A DNA stretch of 56,035 nt from Cyanobacteriota bacterium (GTDB lineage Bacteria; Cyanobacteriota; Vampirovibrionia; LMEP-6097), in assembly GCA_027618255.1 (NCBI GenBank), contig JAQCFG010000004.1, positions 1-56,035 of the forward strand. Reading direction: 5' to 3'. Below, piece by piece: positions 44,783-54,149 of this stretch. Positions within the stretch are counted from its first letter, which is position 1; every line of letters begins with the position of its first letter. The notes under the pieces are model-generated. The model was not told the DNA's origin and searched no databases. It saw only the letters and a list, made by a program, of their open reading frames with translations. The translations under genes and the position numbers were made by a program.

Positions 44783-46123
44783 TTAGTTATTCTCTTCAGT
44801 AAACATTCCTGTTGGAGATTTTAATTTAGCTTGAAGTTGAAATTCGCTATATTTTGCATTCGACTCGTCTTCATAATCGCGAGTACCAATAATCAAAGCA
44901 TCATGGAAGTAATGCGAATTATTATTGAGGTTGATTGATAAATCTGAAACATCCTCGGTTGATCTTGCTTTACCAAGAAGCAAAATTTTGCTTTTGCTTG
45001 CGTTCACTCTCTCATACCACATTTCAGCTGGTGTTAAATCACTAAGGTCTTCAAGAATCGTTGCCCAGGGAGTTCTACGTTTGGTGATCCCCATATAAAA
45101 ATCTTGCTCAGCATTCAATTCAGCCTGTTCTTGTTCGAGTCTTTTGTAAGTAGTGATTTGTTTACGATAGCTACTTGATTTTCTTTCTAGTACTGCAAGT
45201 TTGCCTTTCTCGCGAAGAGTGCCCGCTTGAGTAAACACCGTCAAGAAAACCAGAATTACAACTGCAAGAGCAGAACCAAGATAAGTTAAATTACGCGGAG
45301 TCAATGCCAGTGATGGTTTCGGCAACTTTGTAATATTGGCAATATTGAGTTGCTCGGGAGCTTTATGCAAATTACGTGATAAATATTTAACTGGATCGGC
45401 AAAAATTGCATGAGGGTAACTCAAAGCAAAGCCAAGAGATTCATCTCTCATCTTCGGTCCAAAGAGATAAACCATAGAAAGACTTAAATCATCAACGTGA
45501 TCAAAATATTCAACAATAAATCTATTGACGTCACCGATTTGATTTCCAGTATTAGGAATATAAGCAAGAGCTAATGGGTTGTCTTTACCCCAAATAACTA
45601 TCTCAGTTCGATCATCACCAAGCCAAGCTGTAGCACGAAGTTCATTGTGGCGCTCAGCACCAAGTAAAGTGAAACTCGGTACTATCATTGCAATATTGCG
45701 CTCAAGTGCTTTTGCAAGTTGTGCAACTTTGGCATATGCTTCTGCCTTTGGAGCAAGTACAATATAATCGCAAAGCTCTTGATCAGCTTCTACTCTTCCA
45801 GTAACATCTAGCCTACGAATACCAAATCTCTTACCAATGAGTTTATGATTCAACTCAAGACCAAGAAAAACCAACTTCTCTTTGTCAGAAACATTGTCAG
45901 GCAAAGTAACTATTTGATAATTAATACAAGTAATAGGCAAACTGATAATCAAGTCAGAACTAATAAATCCCTTAGAACTTATTTCTGATTTAAGGTGCTC
46001 AACTGCATCGTCTGTATTATTCCAAAAATATTCGCAACTGATATCAGAACTAAACTCAATGCCGCGACATTGCATAGTTATATATTCTTCACTGAAGTCT
46101 AGTATTAGGTTATCTTTGCTCAT
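44783..46123 (-). CDS. PilM-PilN-like fusion, type IV pilus/type II secretion inner-membrane platform
   Basis: 446 residues. The N-terminal ~270 residues form a divergent actin-like PilM/GspL domain (LILDFSEEYITMQ; LIISLPITCINYQIV; APKAEAYAKVAQLAKAL). One transmembrane helix lies at about 277-297 (YLGSALAVVILVFLTVF), followed by a coiled coil (about 300-345) and a PilN-like periplasmic domain (TPWATILEDLSDLTP...MWYERV; ILLLGKARSTEDVSDL). A single-chain GspL-like arrangement replaces separate PilM and PilN. It starts right after the pilD stop (TGATATG), so it is in an operon with the prepilin peptidase. Confidence 0.75.
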   Translation of the reverse strand: MSKDNLILDFSEEYITMQCRGIEFSSDISCEYFWNNTDDAVEHLKSEISSKGFISSDLIISLPITCINYQIVTLPDNVSDKEKLVFLGLELNHKLIGKRFGIRRLDVTGRVEADQELCDYIVLAPKAEAYAKVAQLAKALERNIAMIVPSFTLLGAERHNELRATAWLGDDRTEIVIWGKDNPLALAYIPNTGNQIGDVNRFIVEYFDHVDDLSLSMVYLFGPKMRDESLGFALSYPHAIFADPVKYLSRNLHKAPEQLNIANITKLPKPSLALTPRNLTYLGSALAVVILVFLTVFTQAGTLREKGKLAVLERKSSSYRKQITTYKRLEQEQAELNAEQDFYMGITKRRTPWATILEDLSDLTPAEMWYERVNASKSKILLLGKARSTEDVSDLSINLNNNSHYFHDALIIGTRDYEDESNAKYSEFQLQAKLKSPTGMFTEENN

Positions 46124-46124
46124 A

Positions 46125-47189
46125 TCAGAAACGAGTTTCCAAAATCATCATAGCAGCAATAAATGCAAAAGCCAATGCACCTCCTAATGGGGTGTATTTC
46201 GATGTGAGCTTAACTGAATCCTTGGAGAAAAACGATTTTATCTTACCGAGGATCACTTGAAACAAAGCAATATAGCAAGCCACAATAAAAACCATCAGCG
46301 CAATTACCGGCCCCAAGGCTAAAGCCATCAAAGCAAGAAAACTAGCATCGCCTCCACCAAAAACAGTCAAAGTCTGTTCATCTGTTTCTTCTGCGCCCTG
46401 ATTTGCAAAAACATAATCGATACAAATTTCATTAACCAAATAAGACAAGCCGAGTGCAAGATTGAACCAGAAAAAGATAGTTAGTGGATATTTATAAGCC
46501 AAAAATAATTCAATCGCTGTCAAAATCAAATAGAGCCAAGTCACATACTTAGCCAAAAATTCATTCCTAAAACAAATTCCAGAACTTGCAATATGTAGAG
46601 CTTTCTCTTTAAAATAAAATAAATTAGCAGTATGAGTCAAAGCATCAATCACCAAAATACTTAAGCCATAATAACCAATCCCAGTTGCTAATTCCCCCAA
46701 TGCATCTGGTAGTTTGGTATAGGCTGGAACCGAATCATAAAAAGGGCTAGAGAATAGTGAAATATACAAAACCACAAAAATAGTTCCAGTATAAGTAAGG
46801 GCATGGGGTAAGCGATGATGCTTGACATCAATAAAACCAAGTGCAACAGCAATGGTAATTAAAATCAAAGTGAAAAAATATTCTTGCAGACTTGCAACAT
46901 GCTCAAGCATAAAAATACCGAGCATCCCAACTATTGCTTCAACAATGGGATAAGTAATTGGAATGATTGTTTTGCATTGGCTACAAGCACCCTTGAGAAA
47001 AACATAACTTACTAGTGGAATGTTCTCATACCAAAGAAGTTGATGACCGCAACTTGGGCAGTATGAGCGTGGCGTGAGTATCGAATGGCCAAGTGGCACT
47101 CTATAAATCAAAACATTGGCAAAACTACCAAAGAAAAAAGCTATAATTGCTAACGCAGGGCTAAAACTTTGGACCAAATTCAACATCAT
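46125..47189 (-). CDS. pilD: Prepilin peptidase / N-methyltransferase
   Basis: 354 residues, polytopic. The N-terminal methyltransferase domain has GSFANVLIYR and zinc Cys pairs CPSC (44, 47) and CSQC (69, 72). The aspartyl protease residues are Asp121 in GFIDVKHHRLP and Asp281 in GGGDASF. It cleaves and N-methylates prepilins at the inner membrane. About 100 residues longer than E. coli-type enzymes because of an extended middle part. TAAAAT lies 10 bases before the ATG; the gene overlaps the divergent folK start by 21 bases. Confidence 0.95.
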   Translation of the reverse strand: MMLNLVQSFSPALAIIAFFFGSFANVLIYRVPLGHSILTPRSYCPSCGHQLLWYENIPLVSYVFLKGACSQCKTIIPITYPIVEAIVGMLGIFMLEHVASLQEYFFTLILITIAVALGFIDVKHHRLPHALTYTGTIFVVLYISLFSSPFYDSVPAYTKLPDALGELATGIGYYGLSILVIDALTHTANLFYFKEKALHIASSGICFRNEFLAKYVTWLYLILTAIELFLAYKYPLTIFFWFNLALGLSYLVNEICIDYVFANQGAEETDEQTLTVFGGGDASFLALMALALGPVIALMVFIVACYIALFQVILGKIKSFFSKDSVKLTSKYTPLGGALAFAFIAAMMILETRF

Positions 47190-47636
47190 GTCAAAAACAA
47201 TTTTACTACAGCCTACCTTGGCTTAGGGTCTAATCTTGGCGATAGAGCAGATCATCTTAATAGAGCAATCGAATTACTTGATAATCACACTGCTATTTCA
47301 GTAATTGCTCAGTCCAGTCATTACGACAACCCCGCAATTGAGGGTGCTGGTCCTCAAGACTTCCTTAATTCAGTTATCGAAATCCAAACTAGTCTCAATC
47401 CAATTCAATTACTTGATTTTGTATTAGACCTTGAAATTCATATTGACCCAGATCGCAATTCAAGAGGTCGCAAATTATCGCGCCAACTTGATATCGATAT
47501 TCTTCGCTTTGGTGATCTTGAGATGGACGAAGAGAGATTGATATTGCCGCATCCAAGAATGCAGGAGCGTGATTTTGTGATGAAGCCGCTGAATGAGCTT
47601 TTGGATCTGTCAGCCTCGCAAGGTGGTGCAAGATGA
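47169..47636 (+). CDS. folK: 2-amino-4-hydroxy-6-hydroxymethyldihydropteridine pyrophosphokinase
   Basis: 155 residues. Pyrophosphorylates the pterin precursor in folate synthesis. Signatures: AYLGLGSNLGDR, the DNPAIEG loop, QDFLNSVIEIQT, RxSRGRKLSRQLDIDIL and LPHPRMQERDFVMKPL. The start is a TTG (47169) inside the divergent pilD 5' end, with TATAAT about 24 bases upstream. Coupled to the following GNAT gene by a 4-base overlap. Confidence 0.93.
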   Translation: MDQIQHHVKNNFTTAYLGLGSNLGDRADHLNRAIELLDNHTAISVIAQSSHYDNPAIEGAGPQDFLNSVIEIQTSLNPIQLLDFVLDLEIHIDPDRNSRGRKLSRQLDIDILRFGDLEMDEERLILPHPRMQERDFVMKPLNELLDLSASQGGAR

Positions 47637-48211
47637 ACAAAGTTGTAGATCAAGCTAAAGCAAGCCTTGCAGCCAACCCTCGCTACTGCATCCGCAAGAT
47701 GTATCTTAGTGACGTAGACAGAGTTACAGAACTTGACCCAATTGTATTTGGTGAGATGCATTGGACCCGCAATATTTTTACGAATGAGCTAGCTAACCCT
47801 AATGCAGTTTACTTTGTGGCTTCCAGACTTGATGAAGCAGGTGAAGACACTAGTGAGGTCTTAGGTTACGGCGGCGCCTGGCACGTGCTCGACGAGATGC
47901 ACATCATGACTCTTGGCACTGATCCAGATTATCGCCGTAACAAAATCGCTGAATCAATTATCATCGCACTTATTGCTGATGCCATAGCTGCCAAAATCAA
48001 ATCTATTAGTCTTGAGGTTAGGTTAAGTAACGCCGCTGCCCAAAAGCTCTACGCTCGTTATGATTTTCAGCAACAAGGGATTAGAAAGAATTATTACGAG
48101 AGCGATGGTGAATCAGCTCTTATACTTTGGACCTCTGATATTCAAACTGATGAGTTTCAACAGAACTACCTTGAGCAACTTGAGCGCCTTTCTTTGCCGC
48201 AAACATCCTGA
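47633..48211 (+). CDS. GNAT acetyltransferase, RimI-like
   Basis: 192 residues, somewhat longer than RimI (about 150). The acetyl-CoA loop is TDPDYRRNKIAESIIIALI (R/Q-x-x-G/A-like), followed by LEVRLSNAAAQKLYARYDF and GIRKNYYESDGESALILW, both characteristic of ribosomal-protein-alanine N-acetyltransferases. The start overlaps the folK stop (ATGA). The C-terminal 92 bases are also coding on the other strand (gene at 48120-48824), an unusually long tail-to-tail overlap. Confidence 0.88.
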   Translation: MNKVVDQAKASLAANPRYCIRKMYLSDVDRVTELDPIVFGEMHWTRNIFTNELANPNAVYFVASRLDEAGEDTSEVLGYGGAWHVLDEMHIMTLGTDPDYRRNKIAESIIIALIADAIAAKIKSISLEVRLSNAAAQKLYARYDFQQQGIRKNYYESDGESALILWTSDIQTDEFQQNYLEQLERLSLPQTS

Positions 48212-48824
48212 ATTGCAGCCATTCCAATCGCTTCAGGTCATTATCGACATTGCTATGATCCTCTCTAGACCTAAAACTATTTTCAACTTCATACTTGAAT
48301 TGATGGTACTTAGCTGGATCAAAAAGTGTAAAATATAAATTCAAAGCAGCAATACTATCTAATAAAATATACTTGCTATTAATTTTTTCCAATCTTTCTC
48401 TTTTGAGAGTGATCTCATGAGTCTTAGTTGCTTTGTATTCTTGAATAGCCTTTCCTAAACTAAAATCAAAGGTATCACAAAGATTAGAAGCAAGATCTAC
48501 TAATTCACCATCACTAGTCCTCGCAATTAAAACAGTTTTAATATCTCTAGATTCATCAGCAGAAATTATAGATTCTGCTTGAAATAGGTCAACTAAAAGA
48601 CTCAGCTCCTCACGTAAATCTTTAGCAGCAAAAGTCTCAAGATGTTTTCTCAATCCAATAACCTTGTCTTTAAGTAAAGCCAAATCAGCTAGGTCCGGAG
48701 CTTGATGAAGCTCATGAATCGGAGCTGCTGGCTTAGTGGTCTCTGCCCTAGGCGTTTCCTCTGCAGCAAGACTTACTCCAAGCCCAAGACTCAAAGCAAA
48801 TGCAGTTAAGGGTTTGATGGACAT
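48120..48824 (-). CDS. Hypothetical exported protein, 234 residues
   Basis: Signal peptide MSIKPLTAFALSLGLGVSLA (residues 1-20), then a Pro/Ala/Thr linker and an alpha-helical body rich in Leu, Lys and Glu. No family recognised. It begins directly after the dcd stop (TAAATG), so it is the second gene of a dcd operon. Its last ~30 residues overlap the GNAT gene on the opposite strand; the true stop could have moved outward by loss of an earlier one. Confidence 0.6.
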   Translation of the reverse strand: MSIKPLTAFALSLGLGVSLAAEETPRAETTKPAAPIHELHQAPDLADLALLKDKVIGLRKHLETFAAKDLREELSLLVDLFQAESIISADESRDIKTVLIARTSDGELVDLASNLCDTFDFSLGKAIQEYKATKTHEITLKRERLEKINSKYILLDSIAALNLYFTLFDPAKYHQFKYEVENSFRSREDHSNVDNDLKRLEWLQFRMFAAKKGAQVAQGSSVETHQFEYQRSKV

Positions 48825-49457
48825 TTAGTTAAGCTCAGCCTTGCTGGCAACACTCAGCTCATCTTGCTTATTACGATCCTTGGCAATAACTCTATCAAGT
48901 GCACTTTGCCTTGCACCTCGTTGTCCTTGGTAATTACTCGCACCATGTTTTTTCTTACCGTAAGGATTAGCAACAAACAAATTCTTAGCAAAAATCATTT
49001 GTGCAATTGCTTTGCCAGATTGTAAGACCAAAGGTGTCTTGCCTTGATTAGTTAATTCAACAACCGCCTCACCCTGAAAACCGCTATCAAACAAACCAGC
49101 AGACTCAACATAGAGTCCAAGCCTTGCCCAAGAGCTTTTGCCTTGCAGCACTCCATGAATATAACTAGGAAAATAAAAATACTCCTCAGTAGTTGCAAGT
49201 ACAAACTCACCAGGATTAAGCATAATAAAATCCGCTTCAAAAGTTTCAAAACTTCCATCTGCCATTTGCCTAGCAAAGTCTCTAGCCATATGCACATCAA
49301 GACTATTAGGCTGGACAGCTTCCTTGCGATAATTATCAATGCGCAATAAACCGAGTGTCATATACAAACGAATTTGCCAATCCACTAAATTACCAGGCGC
49401 ATAAAAAATCATGTGCAATAAATAAAGAGTAAATAAAATCAAACCAGGAAGAACCAT
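48825..49457 (-). CDS. dcd: dCTP deaminase family protein
   Basis: 210 residues. Family landmarks: VQPNSLDVHMARDF, LNPGEFVLATTEEYF, QGKSSWARLGLYVESAGLFDSGFQGEAVVELTNQGKTP (in pieces) and IAQMIFAK. It deaminates dCTP to dUTP; some relatives also hydrolyse the triphosphate. The start at 49457 is supported by TAAAAT 8 bases upstream, but it adds a hydrophobic MVLPGLILFTLYLLH that is unusual for this soluble enzyme; the internal ATG at 49412 (MIFYAPGNLVDW) is the alternative. The C-terminal tail after YQGQRG is longer than usual. Confidence 0.88.
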   Translation of the reverse strand: MVLPGLILFTLYLLHMIFYAPGNLVDWQIRLYMTLGLLRIDNYRKEAVQPNSLDVHMARDFARQMADGSFETFEADFIMLNPGEFVLATTEEYFYFPSYIHGVLQGKSSWARLGLYVESAGLFDSGFQGEAVVELTNQGKTPLVLQSGKAIAQMIFAKNLFVANPYGKKKHGASNYQGQRGARQSALDRVIAKDRNKQDELSVASKAELN

Positions 49458-49465
49458 TGATTATT

Positions 49466-49471
49466 ATTTTA
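49466..49471 (-). promoter_or_regulatory. -10 box of dcd, probably leaderless
   Basis: TAAAAT on the minus strand, 8 bases before the ATG at 49457, with no Shine-Dalgarno. If real it fixes the longer N-terminus of the deaminase. Confidence 0.4.
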
Positions 49472-49610
49472 CCGAGTTAATGCCCTCCAGTCTATTAAAA
49501 ATCAATAATCAAACCCCACCCCGGGTATCACAAAAACCCCATACCTGGAATCACTAGTAAATACAAGGAGAACCTCAGCTTGCACATAATATCTTAAATC
49601 TAGTTATGCT

Positions 49611-50696
49611 CTAACCAGCTGCCAGCAACTCTTGAGTAATCACATCAGAACCAAGTAAATTGCGCAACTCATCGGCCTTGGAGCTCTTAGCAATAATATC
49701 CTCAATTCTAACAAGTCCTTGTTTATAAAGATCAGCAAGTGAAGATTCTAGTGTTTGCATACCTTCCTTACGGCCAGTTTGAATTGCAGAATATATTTGT
49801 GAAGTCTTGCCTTCACGAATCAAGTTGGAAATAGCAGGAGTCACAGTCATGATCTCCATAGCCATGCATCTACCGCTACCATCTTTCTTTGGAAGTAGAG
49901 TTTGAGACAGCACAGCCTTGAGTGAGCCACTTAATTGAATTCTAATTTGTGCTTGTTGCTCATGCGGGAAAACATCAACCAATCTATCAATAGTTGTAGC
50001 AGCGGAGCTAGTGTGCAAAGTACCAAAAACCAAGTGTCCTGTTTCAGCTGCAGTAACTGCCAGTGAAATAGTTTCAAGGTCACGCATCTCACCAATCAAG
50101 ATCACATCAGGATCCTCACGTAGAGCTGATTTGAGAGCAGCACTAAAGCTATAAGTATCTGCTCCAACCTCTCTTTGGTTAATCAGACTTTTCTTGGATT
50201 TGTGAACAAACTCAATTGGATCTTCAATAGTTAGTATATGCTCAGCTCTGTGAGTATTAATCCAATCCATAATTGCAGCTAATGTAGTTGACTTACCAGA
50301 ACCAGTTGGTCCAGTAACCAAAACTAAACCTCTTGGCAATTTGGCGACATCCTTAGTGGTAGCCGGCAAACCCAACTGCTCAAGTGAAGGAATATTCTCA
50401 GTAATAATTCTGAAAGCTGCAGCATAGCCAAGCCTATCTTTATAAACATTGATCCTGAATCTACCCATGCCATCGATACCATGAGAAAGATCAAGCTCAT
50501 TAGTTTCATCAAGTGTCTTGGCTTGTTTTTCAGTAAGAAAGCTATAGCAAACTTTTTTGACTTGCTCTTTATCAAAAATAGCAAAATCGGTTCTCTGCAA
50601 AACACCATTGATTCTAAGCATCGGCGGTTCACCAGCAGAAATATGTAAATCACTAGCCCCTGTATCTAAAACTAACTGTAGAAATTTCTTGATCAT
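49611..50696 (-). CDS. pilT: Twitching motility ATPase PilT
   Basis: 361 residues, usual length. Hexameric ATPase that retracts type IV pili. An N-terminal PAS-like region (ASDLHISAGEPPMLRINGVL) is followed by Walker A GPTGSGKSTTLAA (Lys135), the Asp box, Walker B VILIGEMRDLETI, the His box GHLVFGTLHT, and C-terminal GRKEGMQTLESSLADL. TAAAAT lies 6 bases before the ATG. PilM-PilN and PilD nearby support a functional pilus machine, with the pilins encoded elsewhere. Confidence 0.97.
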   Translation of the reverse strand: MIKKFLQLVLDTGASDLHISAGEPPMLRINGVLQRTDFAIFDKEQVKKVCYSFLTEKQAKTLDETNELDLSHGIDGMGRFRINVYKDRLGYAAAFRIITENIPSLEQLGLPATTKDVAKLPRGLVLVTGPTGSGKSTTLAAIMDWINTHRAEHILTIEDPIEFVHKSKKSLINQREVGADTYSFSAALKSALREDPDVILIGEMRDLETISLAVTAAETGHLVFGTLHTSSAATTIDRLVDVFPHEQQAQIRIQLSGSLKAVLSQTLLPKKDGSGRCMAMEIMTVTPAISNLIREGKTSQIYSAIQTGRKEGMQTLESSLADLYKQGLVRIEDIIAKSSKADELRNLLGSDVITQELLAAG

Positions 50697-50700
50697 ATAT

Positions 50701-51546
50701 CTATTTTATACCCGCTTCACAACTTTTGAACACCTTATAACCTGTATCCATCAAAGGCGCAGTATTTTTATTAGCAGCTTGTAGGAGTAAATACTTACCA
50801 CGATATTTTGAAACCATATACCAATGTTGATTATCCTTCAGTAGCAACTGACATAAAGAAGAACCATTAATATCTCTACCGATCGTATTATGATCCGCAA
50901 AAGCAGAAATTAGAGTTTCTTGCGGCATTCCATTCCACTGAAAAAAAGTACTAGTCAAACTATTACCATCTTTGTCAACACAAATTGCACTAGTAATATC
51001 AGGATGCAAATTCTCTAATAAAGCTCTTTCAATACTACCAAGTTTGGTTTCTTCTTTATTATTGCTTTGTTCATAATCCTCTAGATAGAGTTCGTAAAGC
51101 GAGCCCGTACTGGATGCTACTTCAACTTGAGCCTCTGGTCCATGGCGATTAAGCTCCAAGCCAAAAGCCAGTGAGGCAACGAGATTCAAAACAATAATCC
51201 CAAGTATATTCACAGAGACAGAACTAGGTAGTCCCAGACTAGCTTCATTAAAAGCAAAAAGTTTGTGATTAATATCAAAAGGTACAAAACTCAAAACTGC
51301 AAAACTTGTACCAATAAAAGATAGATAGTAAACTCCAACCTTGGTAATCTTGCGCATACTTGACTTAGGCATGGTTGCAAGAAGAAACAAAAATATTAAA
51401 CTAACTTCACCAAGTACTAAACTAATTAGTGGAATGGCTTTCGTCCATTGCAACAAAAATGGCATTGGTGCTGTAAACAAAACCGTGAGCAAAAGAGCCT
51501 GAGCTAAGAAACCAAACCTTACTTCTTTATTACGCAGCATGTTCAT
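50701..51546 (-). CDS. Membrane protein with possible roadblock/LC7-like domain, 281 residues
   Basis: Four hydrophobic helices (about 12-33, 38-58, 68-90 and 110-128), then a cytoplasmic C-terminal domain (about 165-275) with SAICVDKDGNSLTSTF...TIGRDINGSSLCQLLLKD and a final beta strand pair. The pattern resembles roadblock/LC7 or profilin-like modules that pair with small GTPases; this is inference. It ends 4 bases before the pilT start, so the two are probably linked and may act together in pilus retraction. Confidence 0.5.
   Translation of the reverse strand: MNMLRNKEVRFGFLAQALLLTVLFTAPMPFLLQWTKAIPLISLVLGEVSLIFLFLLATMPKSSMRKITKVGVYYLSFIGTSFAVLSFVPFDINHKLFAFNEASLGLPSSVSVNILGIIVLNLVASLAFGLELNRHGPEAQVEVASSTGSLYELYLEDYEQSNNKEETKLGSIERALLENLHPDITSAICVDKDGNSLTSTFFQWNGMPQETLISAFADHNTIGRDINGSSLCQLLLKDNQHWYMVSKYRGKYLLLQAANKNTAPLMDTGYKVFKSCEAGIK
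50703..50708 (-). promoter_or_regulatory. -10 box of pilT
   Basis: TAAAAT 6 bases before the pilT ATG; it overlaps the last codons of the upstream gene, so pilT may have its own leaderless promoter in addition to read-through. Confidence 0.35.
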
Positions 51547-51600
51547 ATCTTAACACCGAAGCCTGATTTTGGCACAATACTCACAATGATGTATTAACAA

Positions 51601-54111
51601 CTAAGCCCTAAAAGCAACACCCAATTCAGCTTCAAGCTTGTTCTTCAATTTTGCAATCTCCTGATCAATCACTTCGCCACTCAATGTTTCAGTCTCTGAC
51701 TGAAACTTCAGTCTAAAAGTAGAACTCTTCGAAATTACATCTTCGTCTGTTCTTCGATAAAGACTCAATAATTTAATAGCTTTAAGGTTAGTTAATTTAG
51801 ATCGTTCAATCATGGACAAAATCACTTCGCAATTAGTCTCATCATCACTGTCAACAGTTATATCTCTTTCTGTAATTGGAGTTGAAGCAATAGGCTTAAA
51901 CTTAACTTGTACCAATTTGGGGTGATCCATTTCTAAGACATAAGTCTCATCAGGCAAATCCCACTCAGCAGCAAGACTCGGATGCAATTTTGCAATCAGT
52001 CCGATACAACGATTATCCTGAAACACTGTTGCAGATATTCCCGGGTGTACAAATGATCCTAGCTCTAAATCTTCAACCGGACCAATCGCTTGAAACTTCG
52101 CTCTTGGATAAAGATTCTCAATTATAGTCTTGAAATAAAAGAAGTTCTCAGCCAAAGTCTTAGACTTGCTTTGAGTCCAATCGGCTTCAGTCTTAACCAT
52201 AATGGCTCCGACTTTATTTTCTTCCCGAGCATCACAGTCACTTGTCGTAGCGGCATCACCGACAAAATGGTAGATCTTGCCAAGCTCGAATAATTTAATA
52301 TCTATGGTTTTGTCATAAGCATAATTGCGACTTGCTGCTTGAATCAAAGCAGGCAACATCGATTGTCTCAAAACACGATGCTCACGCGACAATGGATTAT
52401 CCATCGCTATTGAGTTACCACGATTGACTTGAGTGAGTTTGGCAGGGATTGCATCCAAATCCGTCAAACTATCACCAATCAAGCTACTCAAGCAGGCTTC
52501 AGCAAAACCAGAAGCGACAAAAGCCTGGCGTAATCTCGCCATTATTTTTTGTTTTTGATCTTGCTCTTGCAGCGCAGAAACACTTGATGCAGGTTTTTGA
52601 GCCGGAATATTACTAAAGCCGTAGAGTCTACCCAATTCTTCAATCAGGTCTGCTTCTCTTGTTATATCCATTTGCCTAAAACTAGGAATAGCAAATTTGA
52701 GTTTGGAGTCTGAACCACCTTGAAATTTAAGACCGAGCCTAGCAAGTAAATCAATTACCTGTTTAGATTCAATCTCAATTCCAAGATGTCGCTTAATTTC
52801 TGTAATTCTCAAAGTCACTGACTGCTCCAATATCTTCTCAGAACCAGCAACTAAAATCTCTCCGATCTTCAACTTGGCTCCCGCTGGAGATGCTAATTCT
52901 TTCAATAGATCTACGGCTCTAAGCAAAGCCGTCTTGCTCATCTCTTTATCAACACCACGCTCAAACCTGCGCTTAGACTCTGATTCAATACCAGCAGCTC
53001 TTGAGCTTTTGCGCACTGTCGCTGGATCAAAGACAGCAACTTCAATCACAATATCTCTAGTCGTATCACTAATAGAAGAGTCCATACCACCCATGACACC
53101 AGCAAGAGAACTTGGTCCCTTGGCATCTGCGATCACTAAATTAATTTCACTTAGCTCCTCTTCGTTCTCATCGAGAGTCAATATCTTCTCGCCTGCTTGA
53201 GCGCGCCTTACTGTCAAACTATCTCCAACGATCTTGGCTCTATCATAGAAATGCATTGGTTGACCGAGCTCAAGCAAAACATAGTTACTAATATCAACTA
53301 CATTATTAATTGAGTTGATGCCCATTGCATTAATACGATCTTGCAACCATTGTGGCGATTCTTTGATCTCGATACCTTCAATAGCGATAGTATAAAAAAG
53401 CTGACAATCCTTGGTGTCGGTGATTTCTGGCTTGATTGATTTTACTGAAGTGTCAAATTGATTTTTACCAAGCCTAGTAGTTTTCAAGTCTTTTTTAAAG
53501 ATGGCTGCTATCTCACGCGCCTGTCCGTAGACAGAGAGAGCATCACCGCGATTGCTTCTTGCGCCAACATCAAGCACATAGTCTTGTTTTTGGTTTAATA
53601 CTTTGGCGATCGGCGTAGCTATCTTCTCGCTAGTATCTAGGATATAAATTCCATCGCCTTGTTTTTTTTTGATCTTGGTAACAGTAGCCTCAGAAAGTCC
53701 TAGCTCATCAGGCGAGCAAAGCATACCCAGACTCTCAACTCCTCTGATCTTGGATTTTTTAATTTGAAACTCAGTCCCGTCATGTCTATTGATGACCTTG
53801 GAGCCAACCGTAGCTACTGGCACCAATTGCCCAACAGCAATATTAGACGCGCCGCAAACTATTTGCAGGATATTTTCTGTTCCGTCTTCATTAAAACCAA
53901 CATGTGTTTGAGTAATTTGTAATTTATCCGCTTCTGGATGCTTAATAATTTCCTTGATTTGCCCAAGAACCACATCATCAGCAAGTGCATTACCAGTAGT
54001 CTCAATTCCTTCAACCTCAAAAGCTGACATGGTAAGCTCCTCGGCTAATTTCTCTAAGCTAATATCGCTCAAATCAACAAAATCGTTTAACCAGTTGTAA
54101 GAAAGTTTCAT
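51601..54111 (-). CDS. pheT: Phenylalanine--tRNA ligase beta subunit
   Basis: About 836 residues, long-form beta subunit. Domains in order: N-terminal MKLSYNWLNDFVDL, EMAP/tRNA-binding (LGQIKEIIKHPEADKL), B3/4 editing domain, B5 DNA-binding-like domain, catalytic-like core (KRRFERGVDKEMSK), and C-terminal anticodon-binding FDX-ACB (TERDITVDSDDETN). The start at 54111 matches homologues; the frame stays open upstream to 54192 but that part runs through the M20 promoter. TAGAAT lies 7 bases before the ATG. pheS is not adjacent. Confidence 0.96.
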   Translation of the reverse strand: MKLSYNWLNDFVDLSDISLEKLAEELTMSAFEVEGIETTGNALADDVVLGQIKEIIKHPEADKLQITQTHVGFNEDGTENILQIVCGASNIAVGQLVPVATVGSKVINRHDGTEFQIKKSKIRGVESLGMLCSPDELGLSEATVTKIKKKQGDGIYILDTSEKIATPIAKVLNQKQDYVLDVGARSNRGDALSVYGQAREIAAIFKKDLKTTRLGKNQFDTSVKSIKPEITDTKDCQLFYTIAIEGIEIKESPQWLQDRINAMGINSINNVVDISNYVLLELGQPMHFYDRAKIVGDSLTVRRAQAGEKILTLDENEEELSEINLVIADAKGPSSLAGVMGGMDSSISDTTRDIVIEVAVFDPATVRKSSRAAGIESESKRRFERGVDKEMSKTALLRAVDLLKELASPAGAKLKIGEILVAGSEKILEQSVTLRITEIKRHLGIEIESKQVIDLLARLGLKFQGGSDSKLKFAIPSFRQMDITREADLIEELGRLYGFSNIPAQKPASSVSALQEQDQKQKIMARLRQAFVASGFAEACLSSLIGDSLTDLDAIPAKLTQVNRGNSIAMDNPLSREHRVLRQSMLPALIQAASRNYAYDKTIDIKLFELGKIYHFVGDAATTSDCDAREENKVGAIMVKTEADWTQSKSKTLAENFFYFKTIIENLYPRAKFQAIGPVEDLELGSFVHPGISATVFQDNRCIGLIAKLHPSLAAEWDLPDETYVLEMDHPKLVQVKFKPIASTPITERDITVDSDDETNCEVILSMIERSKLTNLKAIKLLSLYRRTDEDVISKSSTFRLKFQSETETLSGEVIDQEIAKLKNKLEAELGVAFRA

Positions 54112-54149
54112 TGGCAATATTCTAGCAAAAATACCGTACAATATAAGGA

